Positions 50,799 to 59,859 are shown, counted from the stretch's first letter. The stretch is 64,000 bases of DNA from Myxococcales bacterium (GCA_016793325.1 JAEUKI010000057.1:62001-126000); one strand, 5' to 3'. The notes: a model not told the origin generated them from the letters alone. A program made the numbers and translations.

Positions 50799-52736
50799 AT
50801 GCGAAGCCATGGACTATTGAGGGCCTTTACGTTTGGCTCGATGACAATCGCGCTCGTCGCGTGCTCCGAGCCGCCGTCGCCGTTCGATTCGACAGACGGC
50901 GGAGACGGCGGGCGCGTCGTGATGGGCGACGCGTCGCAAGACCGCGGCGTGATCCCGACCGATGGAAACGGCGGCGGTGACGCGGTCGTCGTCACGGACA
51001 CCGGCGTCGGCGAAGCGGGCGTCGTTCGCGCGTGCGCCGACGACCTCGAGTGCGACGATCAAGAGGGCTGCACGATCGATCGCTGCAACATGCGCGGCGT
51101 GTGCGAGTGGACGCGAGACACGTCGTGCAACTCCGTGCGCACCGGCGGGAGCGGCCGGCCGTTCTCGGACGAAGGACAGCAGGGCGTCGCGTTCGACATG
51201 CCCTCGGGCGGGCTCATCGTTCGCGCAGAGTCGCGACGCGCGGACTACTTGTGGATCCCAAACACCAACGAGAGCACGCTCTCGAAGTGGGACGCGAACA
51301 CGGGGATGGAGATCGGTCGCTATCGCGTCGGCCTTCCCACAGGCGAGTGCGTCAACCGTTGCTGCTGGGAAAACGGCTGCAACATGCCGTCGCGCACGGT
51401 CGTCGACGGCGTCGGTGACGCGTACGTCGCGAACCGCGCGTTCGTGATGCAGGGCACCGTGACGAAGATCGCCGCGGATCGTCGCGACTGCGTCGATCGC
51501 AACGGCAACGGGATGATCGACACGAGCTCGGGTCCCACGGACGTCAGGCCGTTCGGTCAGGACGAGTGCGTGCTGTGGACGACCAACGTCGGGCCCGTCA
51601 ACGCGGTGCTTCGCTCGATCGCGATCGATCAGGGCGACGAGATGTTTCCCCAGGGATATCCCTGGGTGGGATCGTGCGCGAACGGGACGACCGCCGGCAA
51701 CGCGGGGCTCTTTCGGCTGAACCCGCGGACGGGCGAGACGATTCGGACGGTCCCGCTCGCGACGTGCGCGTACGGCGCCGTCGTCACGCCGGACGGGACC
51801 CTCTGGCAGCACACGCCGAGCGCGCGCATCACGCCCGTGAACGTGACGACCGGCACCGTGGGCACGCACGTCGACGTGCCGAACGCGACGCGAGGCAACT
51901 GCGGCTCGTCCTACGGAATCACCACCGATGCGCGCGGGCGCATCTGGCTCTCGGGCCGCAATTGTCGCGACGTCGTGGGCTACAACCCGATGACCGGCCG
52001 ATGGACGCGCGTCGATATGTCTGCGCACATCCCAGCGGGCGGCGGCGCGGGCTTGGGCATCACGGTCGACACGATGAACCGCGTGTGGGTGCCGCTCTCG
52101 CAGTCCGCGGACTGGCAGGGGCCGACGCGCGTCGGCTACTTCAACGCGGACGACTTCATGCCGGACGCGACCGTTCCGTCTTCGCGCGTGACGGCGCTGA
52201 CGCCGACGGTCCCGCACCAGCAGCCAACGGCGCTCGGTGCCGACCGCGCGGGCAACATCTGGATCGCCTCCGCTGCGCTGCCGTCGCCGCTCTTGCGCTA
52301 CGAGCCTGCGATGAACCGTTGGACGAGCTTCAACGGACCCAACCGCGTGTATACGTACACGGACTTCACCGGCGCGGTGCGTCGCCTCGTGATCGGTCGC
52401 GGGACGTACAGCGAAGACTACGAGACGTGCGAAGGCGGGACGTACGGAGAGCTGTATTGGAGCGGCGAAACGCCGGCGGGAACGTCGCTCGTGTTCTCGA
52501 TTCAAATCGCGAACACGCGCACGGGCCTCGCGATGGCGACGCCGATTCCCCTCGGGAGCGCGCCGATGATGCGCTCGCCGATCAACATCGCGGCGCGCTT
52601 GATGGCCGCGGGCGTGACCAACGTCGGTCGCTTCGCGCGCATCACGGTGACGCTCGTCCCGGTCTCGACGCCGATGGTGGCGACGCCGATTTTGCGCTCG
52701 CTGTCGTTCACGTGGCGCTGCGGCGGCGTGGGCTGA
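50799..52736 (+). CDS. Lipoprotein with virginiamycin B lyase/NHL-like propeller
   Basis: 645 aa from ATG 50799 with GAGGAG 8 bases upstream. Lipobox LVAC, then a Gly/Asp linker of ~50 residues. A short Cys-rich module follows (CADDLECDDQEGCTIDRCNM, CEWTRDTSCN), a pattern common in myxobacterial surface proteins. The main body is a Vgb/NHL-type propeller: ADYLWIPNTNESTLSKWDAN, GYPWVGSCANGTTAGNAGLF, ITTDARGRIWLSGRNCRDV and LGADRAGNIWIASAALPSP. The last ~100 residues are a separate beta domain. Probably outer-membrane anchored. No catalytic residues can be assigned. Confidence 0.78.
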   Translation: MRSHGLLRAFTFGSMTIALVACSEPPSPFDSTDGGDGGRVVMGDASQDRGVIPTDGNGGGDAVVVTDTGVGEAGVVRACADDLECDDQEGCTIDRCNMRGVCEWTRDTSCNSVRTGGSGRPFSDEGQQGVAFDMPSGGLIVRAESRRADYLWIPNTNESTLSKWDANTGMEIGRYRVGLPTGECVNRCCWENGCNMPSRTVVDGVGDAYVANRAFVMQGTVTKIAADRRDCVDRNGNGMIDTSSGPTDVRPFGQDECVLWTTNVGPVNAVLRSIAIDQGDEMFPQGYPWVGSCANGTTAGNAGLFRLNPRTGETIRTVPLATCAYGAVVTPDGTLWQHTPSARITPVNVTTGTVGTHVDVPNATRGNCGSSYGITTDARGRIWLSGRNCRDVVGYNPMTGRWTRVDMSAHIPAGGGAGLGITVDTMNRVWVPLSQSADWQGPTRVGYFNADDFMPDATVPSSRVTALTPTVPHQQPTALGADRAGNIWIASAALPSPLLRYEPAMNRWTSFNGPNRVYTYTDFTGAVRRLVIGRGTYSEDYETCEGGTYGELYWSGETPAGTSLVFSIQIANTRTGLAMATPIPLGSAPMMRSPINIAARLMAAGVTNVGRFARITVTLVPVSTPMVATPILRSLSFTWRCGGVG

Positions 52737-52769
52737 GGCTCTTCCCCAGAGGTCTGCGGACGCGGTAAG

Positions 52770-52787
52770 TGGGTTCGAGAGAACCCA
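52770..52787 (+). promoter_or_regulatory. GAGA-tetraloop hairpin abutting a start codon
   Basis: TGGGTTC (52770-52776) pairs with GAACCCA (52781-52787) around a GAGA loop, a GNRA tetraloop. The last paired A is the first base of ATG 52787. No separate Shine-Dalgarno sequence lies between, so the hairpin would hold the start codon region in a stem. Alternatively the GTG at 52769 is the real start. Confidence 0.45.
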
Positions 52788-54463
52788 TGGCGTTTTATCA
52801 GCAGCCTCCGACCCTCGAAGATCCGTTCTCTACGGATCGCGTGCTCCGCTCGTACCTCGCGCGCACGTTTGCCGCCGGCGAAGAGCGCTCGAAGCTCGAG
52901 TCGGACCTCGCGTCGCTCTCGGCGGTGGTGCGCGACGAGCTGCACCCGTTGTCGCTCGAAGACCGGATGAACGAGCCTGTGCTCACCTCGTGGGACCCGT
53001 GGGGCAACCGCGTAGACCGGATCGAAGTGACGGCGCTGTGGAAGCGCGCGAAAGAAGTGACCGCGAAATACGGGCTCGTCGCGACGGGCTACGAGCGCGC
53101 GTACGGGTCGCTCTCGCGCGTCGCGCAGTTCGCGCTCGTGTACCTCTTCGCGCCTTCGAGCGACGTATACACCTGTCCGCTCGCGATGACCGACGGCGCG
53201 GCGCGCACGCTGTTGGCCCATGGAAACAAGCCCCTGATCGAGCGGGCGATCCCGAGGCTCACGTCGCGAGACGCAGCGACGATGTGGACGAGCGGGCAGT
53301 GGATGACCGAGCGCACGGGCGGGAGCGACGTCGGTCTCAGCGAGACCGTAGCGCGCGACGCAGGCGACGGGCGTTGGCTCCTCTCGGGTACCAAGTGGTT
53401 CACGAGCGCGACGACGAGCGAGATGACGCTCACGCTCGCGCGTCCCGAGGGCAATCCGCGCGGCGGAAAGGGGCTCGCGCTGTTCTACGTCGAGCTCCGC
53501 GACGACGCTGGGCGCCTGAAGAACATCACGATCAATCGCTTGAAGGACAAGCTCGGGACGCGAAAGGTGCCGACGGCCGAGCTCGAGCTCCGCGACACGC
53601 CGGCGTTTCCCGTGGTCGGGACGAGCGACGGCGTTCGCTCGATCACGCCCATGCTCAACAGCACCCGCACGTGGAACGCGATCTGCTCGATCGCGTTCAT
53701 GCGTCGGGGGCTTTCGCTCGCGCGCGACTACGCTCGCAAGCGCGTCGCGTTCGGCGCGCCCCTCTCGGAGAAGCCCCTGCACGCCGAGACCTTGGCGGAC
53801 ATGCAGTGCGAGTTCGAAGCTGCGTTTCACCTGACGTTTCGCGTGTGCGAGCTGCTCGGCCAAGACGACGGTCGGCAGCTCGACGCGCAGGGCGAGCAGC
53901 TGCTTCGCGTGATGACTCCGCTCGCGAAGCTGTTGACGGGAAAGCAAGCGGTCTCGATCACGAGCGAGGCGCTCGAGTGCTTCGGCGGCGCGGGCTACGT
54001 CGAAGACACGGGGCTCCCGGTGCTGCTTCGTGACGCGCAGGTGTTGCCCATCTGGGAGGGCACGACGAACGTGCTCTCGCTCGACGCGCTCAAGGCGCTG
54101 GCGAAGCCCGAGGCCGCGGAGGCTGTGCTCGACGAGATCCGTCGCTGCGTGGCGCTCGCGGGCGACGGCGACGCGGGGGTGTGCGCGCGAGCGGCGTTCT
54201 ATGCGGCGCAAAAGGCGCTCGAGGTGATCACGTCGCACGGGGACGACCTCGCGATCGTCGAGGCCTCGGCGCGGTCGATCGCGCTGACGCTCGCGCGTTC
54301 GACGGCGCTCGCGCTCTTGTCCGCGCACGCCGCGTGGTCGCATCGGCACGAGTCCGATCCGCGTTCGCTCTACGCTGCGCAGCGGTTCTTGCAGCGCGGC
54401 GTCAGCGTCACGAGCGAGGTCTCGATCGATCGTTCGCGGGCGCTCGCGATGGACGTTCTGTGA
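52787..54463 (+). CDS. Acyl-CoA dehydrogenase (AidB-like long form)
   Basis: 558 aa from ATG 52787; a GTG at 52769 would add six residues. The FAD-binding and substrate regions are clear: MWTSGQWMTERTGGSDVGLSETVA, SGTKWFTSATTSEMTLTLA, CFGGAGYVEDTGLPVLLRDAQVLPIWEGTTNVLS. The long N-terminus and T-E-R-x-G-G-S-D match the AidB-like branch, which often does not act in ordinary beta-oxidation. It overlaps the crtB start by 4 bases, so it is translated together with phytoene synthase. Substrate unknown; a link to carotenoid or fatty-acid tailoring is inferred from coupling alone. Confidence 0.9.
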   Translation: MAFYQQPPTLEDPFSTDRVLRSYLARTFAAGEERSKLESDLASLSAVVRDELHPLSLEDRMNEPVLTSWDPWGNRVDRIEVTALWKRAKEVTAKYGLVATGYERAYGSLSRVAQFALVYLFAPSSDVYTCPLAMTDGAARTLLAHGNKPLIERAIPRLTSRDAATMWTSGQWMTERTGGSDVGLSETVARDAGDGRWLLSGTKWFTSATTSEMTLTLARPEGNPRGGKGLALFYVELRDDAGRLKNITINRLKDKLGTRKVPTAELELRDTPAFPVVGTSDGVRSITPMLNSTRTWNAICSIAFMRRGLSLARDYARKRVAFGAPLSEKPLHAETLADMQCEFEAAFHLTFRVCELLGQDDGRQLDAQGEQLLRVMTPLAKLLTGKQAVSITSEALECFGGAGYVEDTGLPVLLRDAQVLPIWEGTTNVLSLDALKALAKPEAAEAVLDEIRRCVALAGDGDAGVCARAAFYAAQKALEVITSHGDDLAIVEASARSIALTLARSTALALLSAHAAWSHRHESDPRSLYAAQRFLQRGVSVTSEVSIDRSRALAMDVL

Positions 54464-55344
54464 GCCTCCGCGAAGCGGTGCTCGTCGCGCGAGGGTACGA
54501 CGCGTGTCGCGAGACGACCCGCGCGCACGCGGCGAGCTTCTACCTCGCGTCGCACGCGCTCGGCGGCGAGGCGCGTCGCGGCGCGTACGCGGTCTATGCG
54601 TTTTGCAGGCGAATCGACGACGCGATCGACGAGGCCGAGGGCGCGCCGCGCGAAGAGCTCGAGCGACGCGTCGGGTCGCTGCGCGCGATGCTCGACAGCG
54701 TGTGCTCGTTCGACGCGCTCGAAGACCCGTCGCTCGCGGCGCTGCGGGACACGCTTCGGCGGTTCGGGCTCGAGCGAAGGCCGTTCGACGAGCTGATCGA
54801 CGGCGTCGCGTGGGACGTGACGCTCGAGCAAGTGAAGGACGACGAGGAGTTCTATCGCTACTGCTATCTCGTGGCCGGCACCGTGGGCGCGATGATGGCG
54901 CAGCTCTTCGGAACGACGGGTCCCGAGGCCCTTCCGCGCGCGACGGACCTGGGAATCGCCATGCAGATCACGAACATCCTGCGCGACGTTCGCGAGGATT
55001 TTCGGCAGCGCGGGCGCGTGTACTTGCCGCAGACCGCGCTCGATCGACACGGCGTGACGCGCGGTGATCTCGCGCGAGACAGCGCGACGCCGGCGCTTCG
55101 GGCGCTCGTGGCCGAGTACGCGAGCCGCGCGAAGGAGCGGTACGAGAGCGCGGACGAGGGCATTCCGATGATCACGTCGGCCGCGGGGCGCGCGGCGACG
55201 ACCGTGATGCGCGCGGCATATTCGGAGATCCTCGTGGTGCTCGAGGATCGGTCGTGGGACGTTCTCGCGGGCCGGGCTCGGGTCTCGACCGCGGGGAAGC
55301 TCTCGGCCGTCGCGCGATACTCGGTCGAGCGCTTCGCGCGCTGA
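54460..55344 (+). CDS. crtB: Phytoene synthase
   Basis: 294 aa from GTG 54460, inside the stop region of the preceding gene (GTGA overlap). The two Asp-rich prenyl-diphosphate motifs are present: AFCRRIDDAIDEAE and TNILRDVREDFRQRGRVYLP. SFYLASHALGGEARRGAYAVYAF is the usual N-terminal block of CrtB/squalene synthase-type enzymes. It condenses two geranylgeranyl diphosphates to phytoene. A hydroxysqualene/squalene synthase is the alternative, but a CrtI-type desaturase and a CrtC-type hydratase downstream favour carotenoids. Confidence 0.9.
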   Translation: MSLREAVLVARGYDACRETTRAHAASFYLASHALGGEARRGAYAVYAFCRRIDDAIDEAEGAPREELERRVGSLRAMLDSVCSFDALEDPSLAALRDTLRRFGLERRPFDELIDGVAWDVTLEQVKDDEEFYRYCYLVAGTVGAMMAQLFGTTGPEALPRATDLGIAMQITNILRDVREDFRQRGRVYLPQTALDRHGVTRGDLARDSATPALRALVAEYASRAKERYESADEGIPMITSAAGRAATTVMRAAYSEILVVLEDRSWDVLAGRARVSTAGKLSAVARYSVERFAR

Positions 55345-55389
55345 TCGACGAAACCGATCGCCCGGTGCAGGCATCGTACGCTCTGCAGC

Positions 55390-56937
55390 ATGGCATTGGA
55401 CATCGTGGTGATCGGCGCCGGAATGGGTGGGCTCTCGACCGCCGCGCATCTCGTGTCGCAAGGCCATCGAGTGCGGGTCTTCGAGTCGACGAGCGTCGTC
55501 GGCGGAAAGGCCGGTCGCCGCGTGATCGACGGGTTTCGCTTCGATACGGGGCCGACGCTCCTGACGATGGCGGACGTCGTTCGACGTGCGTTTCGCGCGG
55601 CGGGCGGGGACCTCGACCGCGACGTAGGGCTCTCGCCGATTCACCCGGAGACGCGGTATTTCTTCGCGGCGAACGGTTTGGCGGACGGGGCGCCGAAGCG
55701 CGTCGACCTCGTGCAAGACCCCGAGGAGACCGCGCGCAACATCGACGCGGTGTTCGCTGGCGAGGGCGCCGCGTACAAGAAGTTTCTCGCGCACGCAGCG
55801 ACGATCTGGCGCTACGCGAGCGAGCCGTACCTCGAGGTTCCGTTCACGGGGTACTCGGCGTTTACGCTGCGCGTGCTCAAGCGCGGGCTCGGCGCGGTCA
55901 AGCTCGGGAAGAACCTGGGGACCCTCGACGCGCTCGGCCGCGAGTTCTTTCGCTCGGCCGAGCTGCGAATGTTCGTCGAGCGCTTCGCGACGTACGTCGG
56001 CGGCGATCCCTCGCAGACGAGCGCCGCGTACGCCAACATCGCCCACGTCGAGTGCACGATGGGCGCGATGCATCCGCGCGGCGGAATGGCGGCGATCGCG
56101 CGTTCGCTCGCCGAGCGCATCGAGTCGCGAGGCGCGCCCATCCGCTGCGACGCGAAGGTCACCGAGGTGCTCGTCGAGCGCGGCCGGGTGTGGGGCGTTC
56201 GCGTCGAGGGCGAGCCGAGCCCCGTTCGCTGCGACGCCGTCGTGGTCAACGTCGATCCGCAGACCGCAGCCGAGAGCTTCCTCGCGCGGTACGCAGACGA
56301 GCTCGAGCTCGCTTCGCTACGCAAGCGCGAGCGCAGCGTGTCGTGCTACGCGCTCTTGCTCGGGATCGAGGGCGACGTGGGGCCGCTCGCGCACCACACG
56401 CTGTATTTTCCCAGGGACTACGCGAAGGAGTTCTCGGACATCTATCGGGGGCGCGTCGCGCCGACGGACCCGACGATCTACGTGAACGTTCCTTCGTTGA
56501 CCGAGGCGGGCGTCGCGCCCGAGGGATGCCACTCGCTCTATGTGCTGGTGAACGCGCCGGCGACCGGCGACGAGCCCGAGCGTTGGACGGAGGGTTCGCA
56601 AGAGGTCGCGCGCATCGATGAAGCGATCGTTCGTCGGCTCGAAGAGCTCGTCCCTGGCGTCGCGTCTCGAATTCGTGTGCGCTCTCGGGTGACGCCCCTC
56701 GACATCGCCGCGCTCGGGAGCGTCGGAGGCGCGATCTACGGCGAGGCCCCGCACGGGCCGACGGCGCCATTTCGCCGCCCCAAACAACGGGTCGACGCGC
56801 TCCGCGGGCTCTATCTCGTCGGCGGCAGCGCGCACCCCGGCGGCGGGGTCGCGATGGTGACCCTCGGCGGCGAGCACGTCTCGACGCTGATCCGAGAGGA
56901 CGCCTCGGGCCTCGCGCGCGACCGCCGCGGGTCCTGA
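55390..56937 (+). CDS. CrtI/CrtD-family carotenoid desaturase
   Basis: 515 aa. FAD motif DIVVIGAGMGGLSTAAHLVSQ, then STSVVGGKAGRRVIDGFRFDTGP and a C-terminal LRGLYLVGGSAHPGGGVAMV, the signature of the phytoene desaturase family. It lies between crtB and crtC, a position held by CrtI or CrtD in other clusters. CrtD-type C3,4 desaturation would fit with crtC. Which step it performs, and how it shares work with the desaturase at 40629, cannot be read from sequence. Gap to crtB 45 bases. Confidence 0.9.
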   Translation: MALDIVVIGAGMGGLSTAAHLVSQGHRVRVFESTSVVGGKAGRRVIDGFRFDTGPTLLTMADVVRRAFRAAGGDLDRDVGLSPIHPETRYFFAANGLADGAPKRVDLVQDPEETARNIDAVFAGEGAAYKKFLAHAATIWRYASEPYLEVPFTGYSAFTLRVLKRGLGAVKLGKNLGTLDALGREFFRSAELRMFVERFATYVGGDPSQTSAAYANIAHVECTMGAMHPRGGMAAIARSLAERIESRGAPIRCDAKVTEVLVERGRVWGVRVEGEPSPVRCDAVVVNVDPQTAAESFLARYADELELASLRKRERSVSCYALLLGIEGDVGPLAHHTLYFPRDYAKEFSDIYRGRVAPTDPTIYVNVPSLTEAGVAPEGCHSLYVLVNAPATGDEPERWTEGSQEVARIDEAIVRRLEELVPGVASRIRVRSRVTPLDIAALGSVGGAIYGEAPHGPTAPFRRPKQRVDALRGLYLVGGSAHPGGGVAMVTLGGEHVSTLIREDASGLARDRRGS

Positions 56938-56974
56938 CCCGAGTGATTTCACGACCCACACCCACGGAGCATCA

Positions 56975-58003
56975 GTGAGCATCTCGACTGCATCGATCGA
57001 CCAACGCGAGGACCACACGCCGCGCGCGCCTTCGGAGGTCGACGAGTCGCTGCGGATCGACGCGGATCGTCCCGGCGCGTACCAGTGGTGGTACTTCGAC
57101 GCGACCTCGGACGACGGAGAGCACGCGCTCGTCGTGATCTTCTTCGTCGGAAGCGTGTTTTCTCCCTGGTATTTCGAGCGCCTCGCGCGCGGAGAGCGCG
57201 CGCGTCCTCGCGAGCACTGCGCGGTCAACGTCGCGCTCTCGAGCCGCCGACGCGGTCCGCTCGCGTCACGCTGGGTCTTCTCGGAGTACGGGTCGTTCGC
57301 GGGCGACGTTTCGAGCGAGCTCTCGATCGGCCGGAGCCGGCTTCGCAAGGAGTCGAGCGGCGCGTACGAGCTCTGGCTCGACGACGCTCCGCCGCGCTTC
57401 GGACTGCCGCTTCCCTTGCGCGGGCGCGTTCGGTTCGAGCCCGATGGCGCGAGCGCGACGCCTTCGACGGGGCCGTTCGTGCTCGATCGCGAGGGGCGTC
57501 ATCGCTGGGCGCCGGTCGCGCCGCGCTGTCGCGTCGACGCGTCGTTCACCGCACCCTCGATGCGGTTTTCGGGCAGCGGCTACCACGACGTCAACCACGG
57601 CGACGAGCCGCTCGGCGCGGCGTTTTCGAAGTGGCACTGGGCGCGGTCGCACGAGCCCTCGCGCACGCGCATTCGCTACGACCGCGCGCTGCGCGACGGG
57701 ACGCGACGGGTGCTCGACGTCGAGCTCACGCGCGAGCGGGTTCACTTCGTTCATCGAGACGAGCCGCGGCCGATGGAGCTCGCGATGGGCGGCTGGACCC
57801 TCATGGAGCCCGCGCGTCTCTTGGTCGACGCGAACACGGCGCTCTCGGACGTTCATCGCGTCGAGAGCTCGCCGTTCTACGCGCGGTACACGGCCCGGAC
57901 GCCGGACGGAGCGCCCGCGGTGGGCGAGCACCTCGACCTCGATCGCTTCTCGATGGCGACGATGCAAAAGATGCTGCCGTTTCGCGCGCGCCGCGTGGGC
58001 TGA
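56975..58003 (+). CDS. crtC: CrtC-type carotenoid 1,2-hydratase
   Basis: 342 aa from GTG 56975 with GGAG upstream. Diagnostic CrtC segments: GAYQWWYFDATSDDGEHALVVIFFVG near the N-terminus, FSPWYF, and GSGYHDVNHGDEPLG in the second half. The enzyme adds water across the terminal double bond of acyclic carotenoids to give a 1-hydroxy end group. With crtB and two desaturases this points to a hydroxylated, possibly glycosylated or esterified, monocyclic or acyclic carotenoid as in myxobacteria. No methyltransferase, cyclase or carotenoid glycosyltransferase gene adjoins. Confidence 0.87.
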   Translation: MSISTASIDQREDHTPRAPSEVDESLRIDADRPGAYQWWYFDATSDDGEHALVVIFFVGSVFSPWYFERLARGERARPREHCAVNVALSSRRRGPLASRWVFSEYGSFAGDVSSELSIGRSRLRKESSGAYELWLDDAPPRFGLPLPLRGRVRFEPDGASATPSTGPFVLDREGRHRWAPVAPRCRVDASFTAPSMRFSGSGYHDVNHGDEPLGAAFSKWHWARSHEPSRTRIRYDRALRDGTRRVLDVELTRERVHFVHRDEPRPMELAMGGWTLMEPARLLVDANTALSDVHRVESSPFYARYTARTPDGAPAVGEHLDLDRFSMATMQKMLPFRARRVG

Positions 58004-58054
58004 GTTGTCATCGAGTGGCGCCCGCGAACGGCGCGGTGCTAAGGGACCGACACC

Positions 58055-58393
58055 ATGGCGAAGAACACGATTCGGTTCTACGGGCGCGCCTGAACGGGCT
58101 GCAAGCCGGTGCGAGAGTTTCTCGCGCGAAACAAGGTTGAGTTCGAGTTCGAAGACGTGCGCAAGGCGCCTGTGTCTCGCGAAGACACGGTCGCATTAGT
58201 GCGCACGTTTTCAAAAGCGTACGCGAAGAAGGGCGCGAAGCTCGTCGAGTTCGACCCGAAGAAGGCGACGGACGACGAGATCGCGAAGGCCTTTCTCGGG
58301 ACGAGCGGGACGCTCCGCGCGCCGACGCTGGCGTGCGGCGGAGAGATCCTCGGCGGCTGGGACGAGGCGATCTTTCGGCGCTGGCTCGCGTAG
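58055..58393 (+). CDS. Selenocysteine-containing ArsC/glutaredoxin-like protein (in-frame TGA)
   Basis: 112 residues from ATG 58055 (AAGGGA 8 bases upstream) if TGA at 58091-58093 is read as selenocysteine 13. The reading frame runs MAKNTIRFYGRA-U-TGCKPVREFL and on through FEDVRKAPVSREDTVALV and TLRAPTLACGGEILGGWDE to a TAG-stop, with normal codon use on both sides of the TGA. The first Cys of a C-x2-C thiol-redox motif is replaced by Sec (U13-T-G-C16), the position typical of Sec/Cys exchange. The fold resembles ArsC/Spx-type or glutaredoxin proteins. A shorter protein from GTG 58109 would lack the active site and has no ribosome site. Confidence 0.85.
58094..58127 (+). promoter_or_regulatory. 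bSECIS-like stem-loop after the UGA
   Basis: GTGCGAGA (58109-58116) pairs with TCTCGCGC (58120-58127), 8 bp with one G-U, around a loop GTT. The loop G lies 23 bases after the UGA. A G in the first two loop positions and a distance of roughly 16-37 bases are the described bacterial SECIS rules for SelB binding. Confidence 0.6.
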
Positions 58394-58422
58394 GTGCGGG
58401 CCGAGGTAGCGCGCGAGGCCCG

Positions 58423-59172
58423 TCAGATCCAGACGCTGTCGCGCGGGGCTGCGCGATAGAGCCTTGCGGGGCGGTGCGCTCCGCGTCGCATGCGGGGCGT
58501 CTCTTCGACGAGCTCGAGCTGCGTCAATCGACGGCGGAAGGTGACCTTGTCGATGGGGCGGCCGAGGATCGCTTCGTACACGCGCTGCGCTTCGGTGAGC
58601 GTGAACTCTTCGGGCAAGAGCTCGAACGCGAGCGTCGTGGACTCGAGCTTTCCGCGCAGCCGGGCGAGGGCGGTGGCCACGATGACGTCGTGATCGAACG
58701 CGAAGTGCGGCTCGCGCGCGTCGCGCTTCTTGCGGGGCTTGGCGCCGGGCGGAGGGAGGCCCGCGGGCTCGACCTTCTCGATGGCCTCGGGGATCGAGAC
58801 CCACTCGGCGCGGCGCGCGTCGCTGCCGCCCTGGACTGTGTCGAGTCGATCGGCGGGCAAGAGCGCCATGTGCGCGACGCTCACGACGCGGCCGCGAGGG
58901 TCGCGGTCGGGCATCGAAAACGTGTAGAGCTGCTCGAGGTACACGTCGCGAAGACCGGTCTCTTCTTCGAGTTCGCGCGCCGCTGCGCGCTCGACGGTCT
59001 CGCTCGGGAGAACGAAGCCGCCCGGCAGCGCCCAGCGCCCTTCGAACGGAGGAATCCCGCGCTCGATCACGAGCAGGTTGAGCGCGCTCTCGCGCATGGC
59101 GAAGACGACGACGTCGACGGTGAGGCTCGGCTGCTCGAAGCGCGCGCGATCGAAGGAGGGGTGCGTGCTCAT
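58423..59172 (-). CDS. NUDIX hydrolase with C-terminal winged helix (NrtR-like)
   Basis: 249 aa. Residues ~15-150 are a NUDIX domain whose box is complete: G52-x5-E-x7-R-E-L-E-E-E-T-G-L (GGFVLPSETVERAAARELEEETGL region). The C-terminal ~90 residues (EFTLTEAQRVYEAILGRPIDK, FRRRLTQLELVEE) form the winged helix seen in NrtR, a repressor of NAD metabolism genes that senses ADP-ribose. It may hydrolyse ADP-ribose, regulate, or both. It is 27 bases downstream of the nicotinamidase-like gene, which supports an NAD role. It converges with the selenoprotein gene. Confidence 0.85.
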   Translation of the reverse strand: MSTHPSFDRARFEQPSLTVDVVVFAMRESALNLLVIERGIPPFEGRWALPGGFVLPSETVERAAARELEEETGLRDVYLEQLYTFSMPDRDPRGRVVSVAHMALLPADRLDTVQGGSDARRAEWVSIPEAIEKVEPAGLPPPGAKPRKKRDAREPHFAFDHDVIVATALARLRGKLESTTLAFELLPEEFTLTEAQRVYEAILGRPIDKVTFRRRLTQLELVEETPRMRRGAHRPARLYRAAPRDSVWI

Positions 59173-59199
59173 CTTGATTGTGTGTGACGATCGGTCGCG

Positions 59200-59859
59200 T
59201 CAGCGCGCGAAGAGCTGCTCGTACGACTGCAGGGATACACCGGCGGCGCGCAGCTCGGCGAGCGCTCGTTCTGTGCTCTCGCGGGCGACGCCGGCGATGG
59301 CGTCTTCGACGACGATGACCTTGCTGTCGGCGATCGATCCGCCTCGGGATCGCGCCCACGCGAGGCTGTCGAGCGCCGCAGCGCGGACGCAGTAGTCCGT
59401 GGCGACGCCGAACACGACGAACTCTGCGGGCTGGCCTGCGCACAGCGCGTCGAGCCACCGTGCGGCGTTTGGGTTGGCGAAGAGCGAGTAGACTTCTTTT
59501 TCGAAGTACACGGCGTCGGTGCCGTCGGGGACGCGAGGCGAAGGCGCGTCGACTGGAACAAACACGAACGAGCGCGTGAGCGTCGCTTCGAGCTTGAGCC
59601 AGCCGCGCGTCCCCTTGACGCAATGCGGGGGAAAATTGGGCTTCTCGCCGTGGGGACCGCGGCGGTCGTTGGTCGCAAACTCCCACGCGTCGTGCGCGTG
59701 CGAGTCCACGGAGCCGACGATCGGCGCGCCGAGGTCGAGCGCGCGCTGAACGATGCGCGCGCACTGCTCAGCGGCCTTCGGCGCGCCTTCGACGAAGAGC
59801 GCCCCGCCCGGAGCGCAGAAATCGTACTGTGTGTCGACGTCGACGAAGATCCTGCGCAT
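59200..59859 (-). CDS. pncA: Nicotinamidase/isochorismatase-family cysteine hydrolase
   Basis: 219 aa from ATG 59859, preceded by AGAGGGA. Catalytic triad Asp9 (DVDTQYDF), Lys82 (CVKGT) and Cys157 (GVATDYCVRAA) is complete. SVDSHAHDAWEF supplies Asp52, His54 and His56 as probable metal ligands, which favours nicotinamidase over other isochorismatase-like enzymes. It would convert nicotinamide to nicotinate for NAD salvage. The NUDIX/winged-helix gene follows on the same transcript. Its promoter is overlapped by a long palindrome at 59945-59969. Confidence 0.85.
   Translation of the reverse strand: MRRIFVDVDTQYDFCAPGGALFVEGAPKAAEQCARIVQRALDLGAPIVGSVDSHAHDAWEFATNDRRGPHGEKPNFPPHCVKGTRGWLKLEATLTRSFVFVPVDAPSPRVPDGTDAVYFEKEVYSLFANPNAARWLDALCAGQPAEFVVFGVATDYCVRAAALDSLAWARSRGGSIADSKVIVVEDAIAGVARESTERALAELRAAGVSLQSYEQLFAR

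Noticed and set aside
58109..58393. Short gene starting at GTG 58109
   Set aside because: No ribosome site; it begins inside the thioredoxin fold after the active-site motif. The frame continues upstream through a TGA to a good start at 58055.
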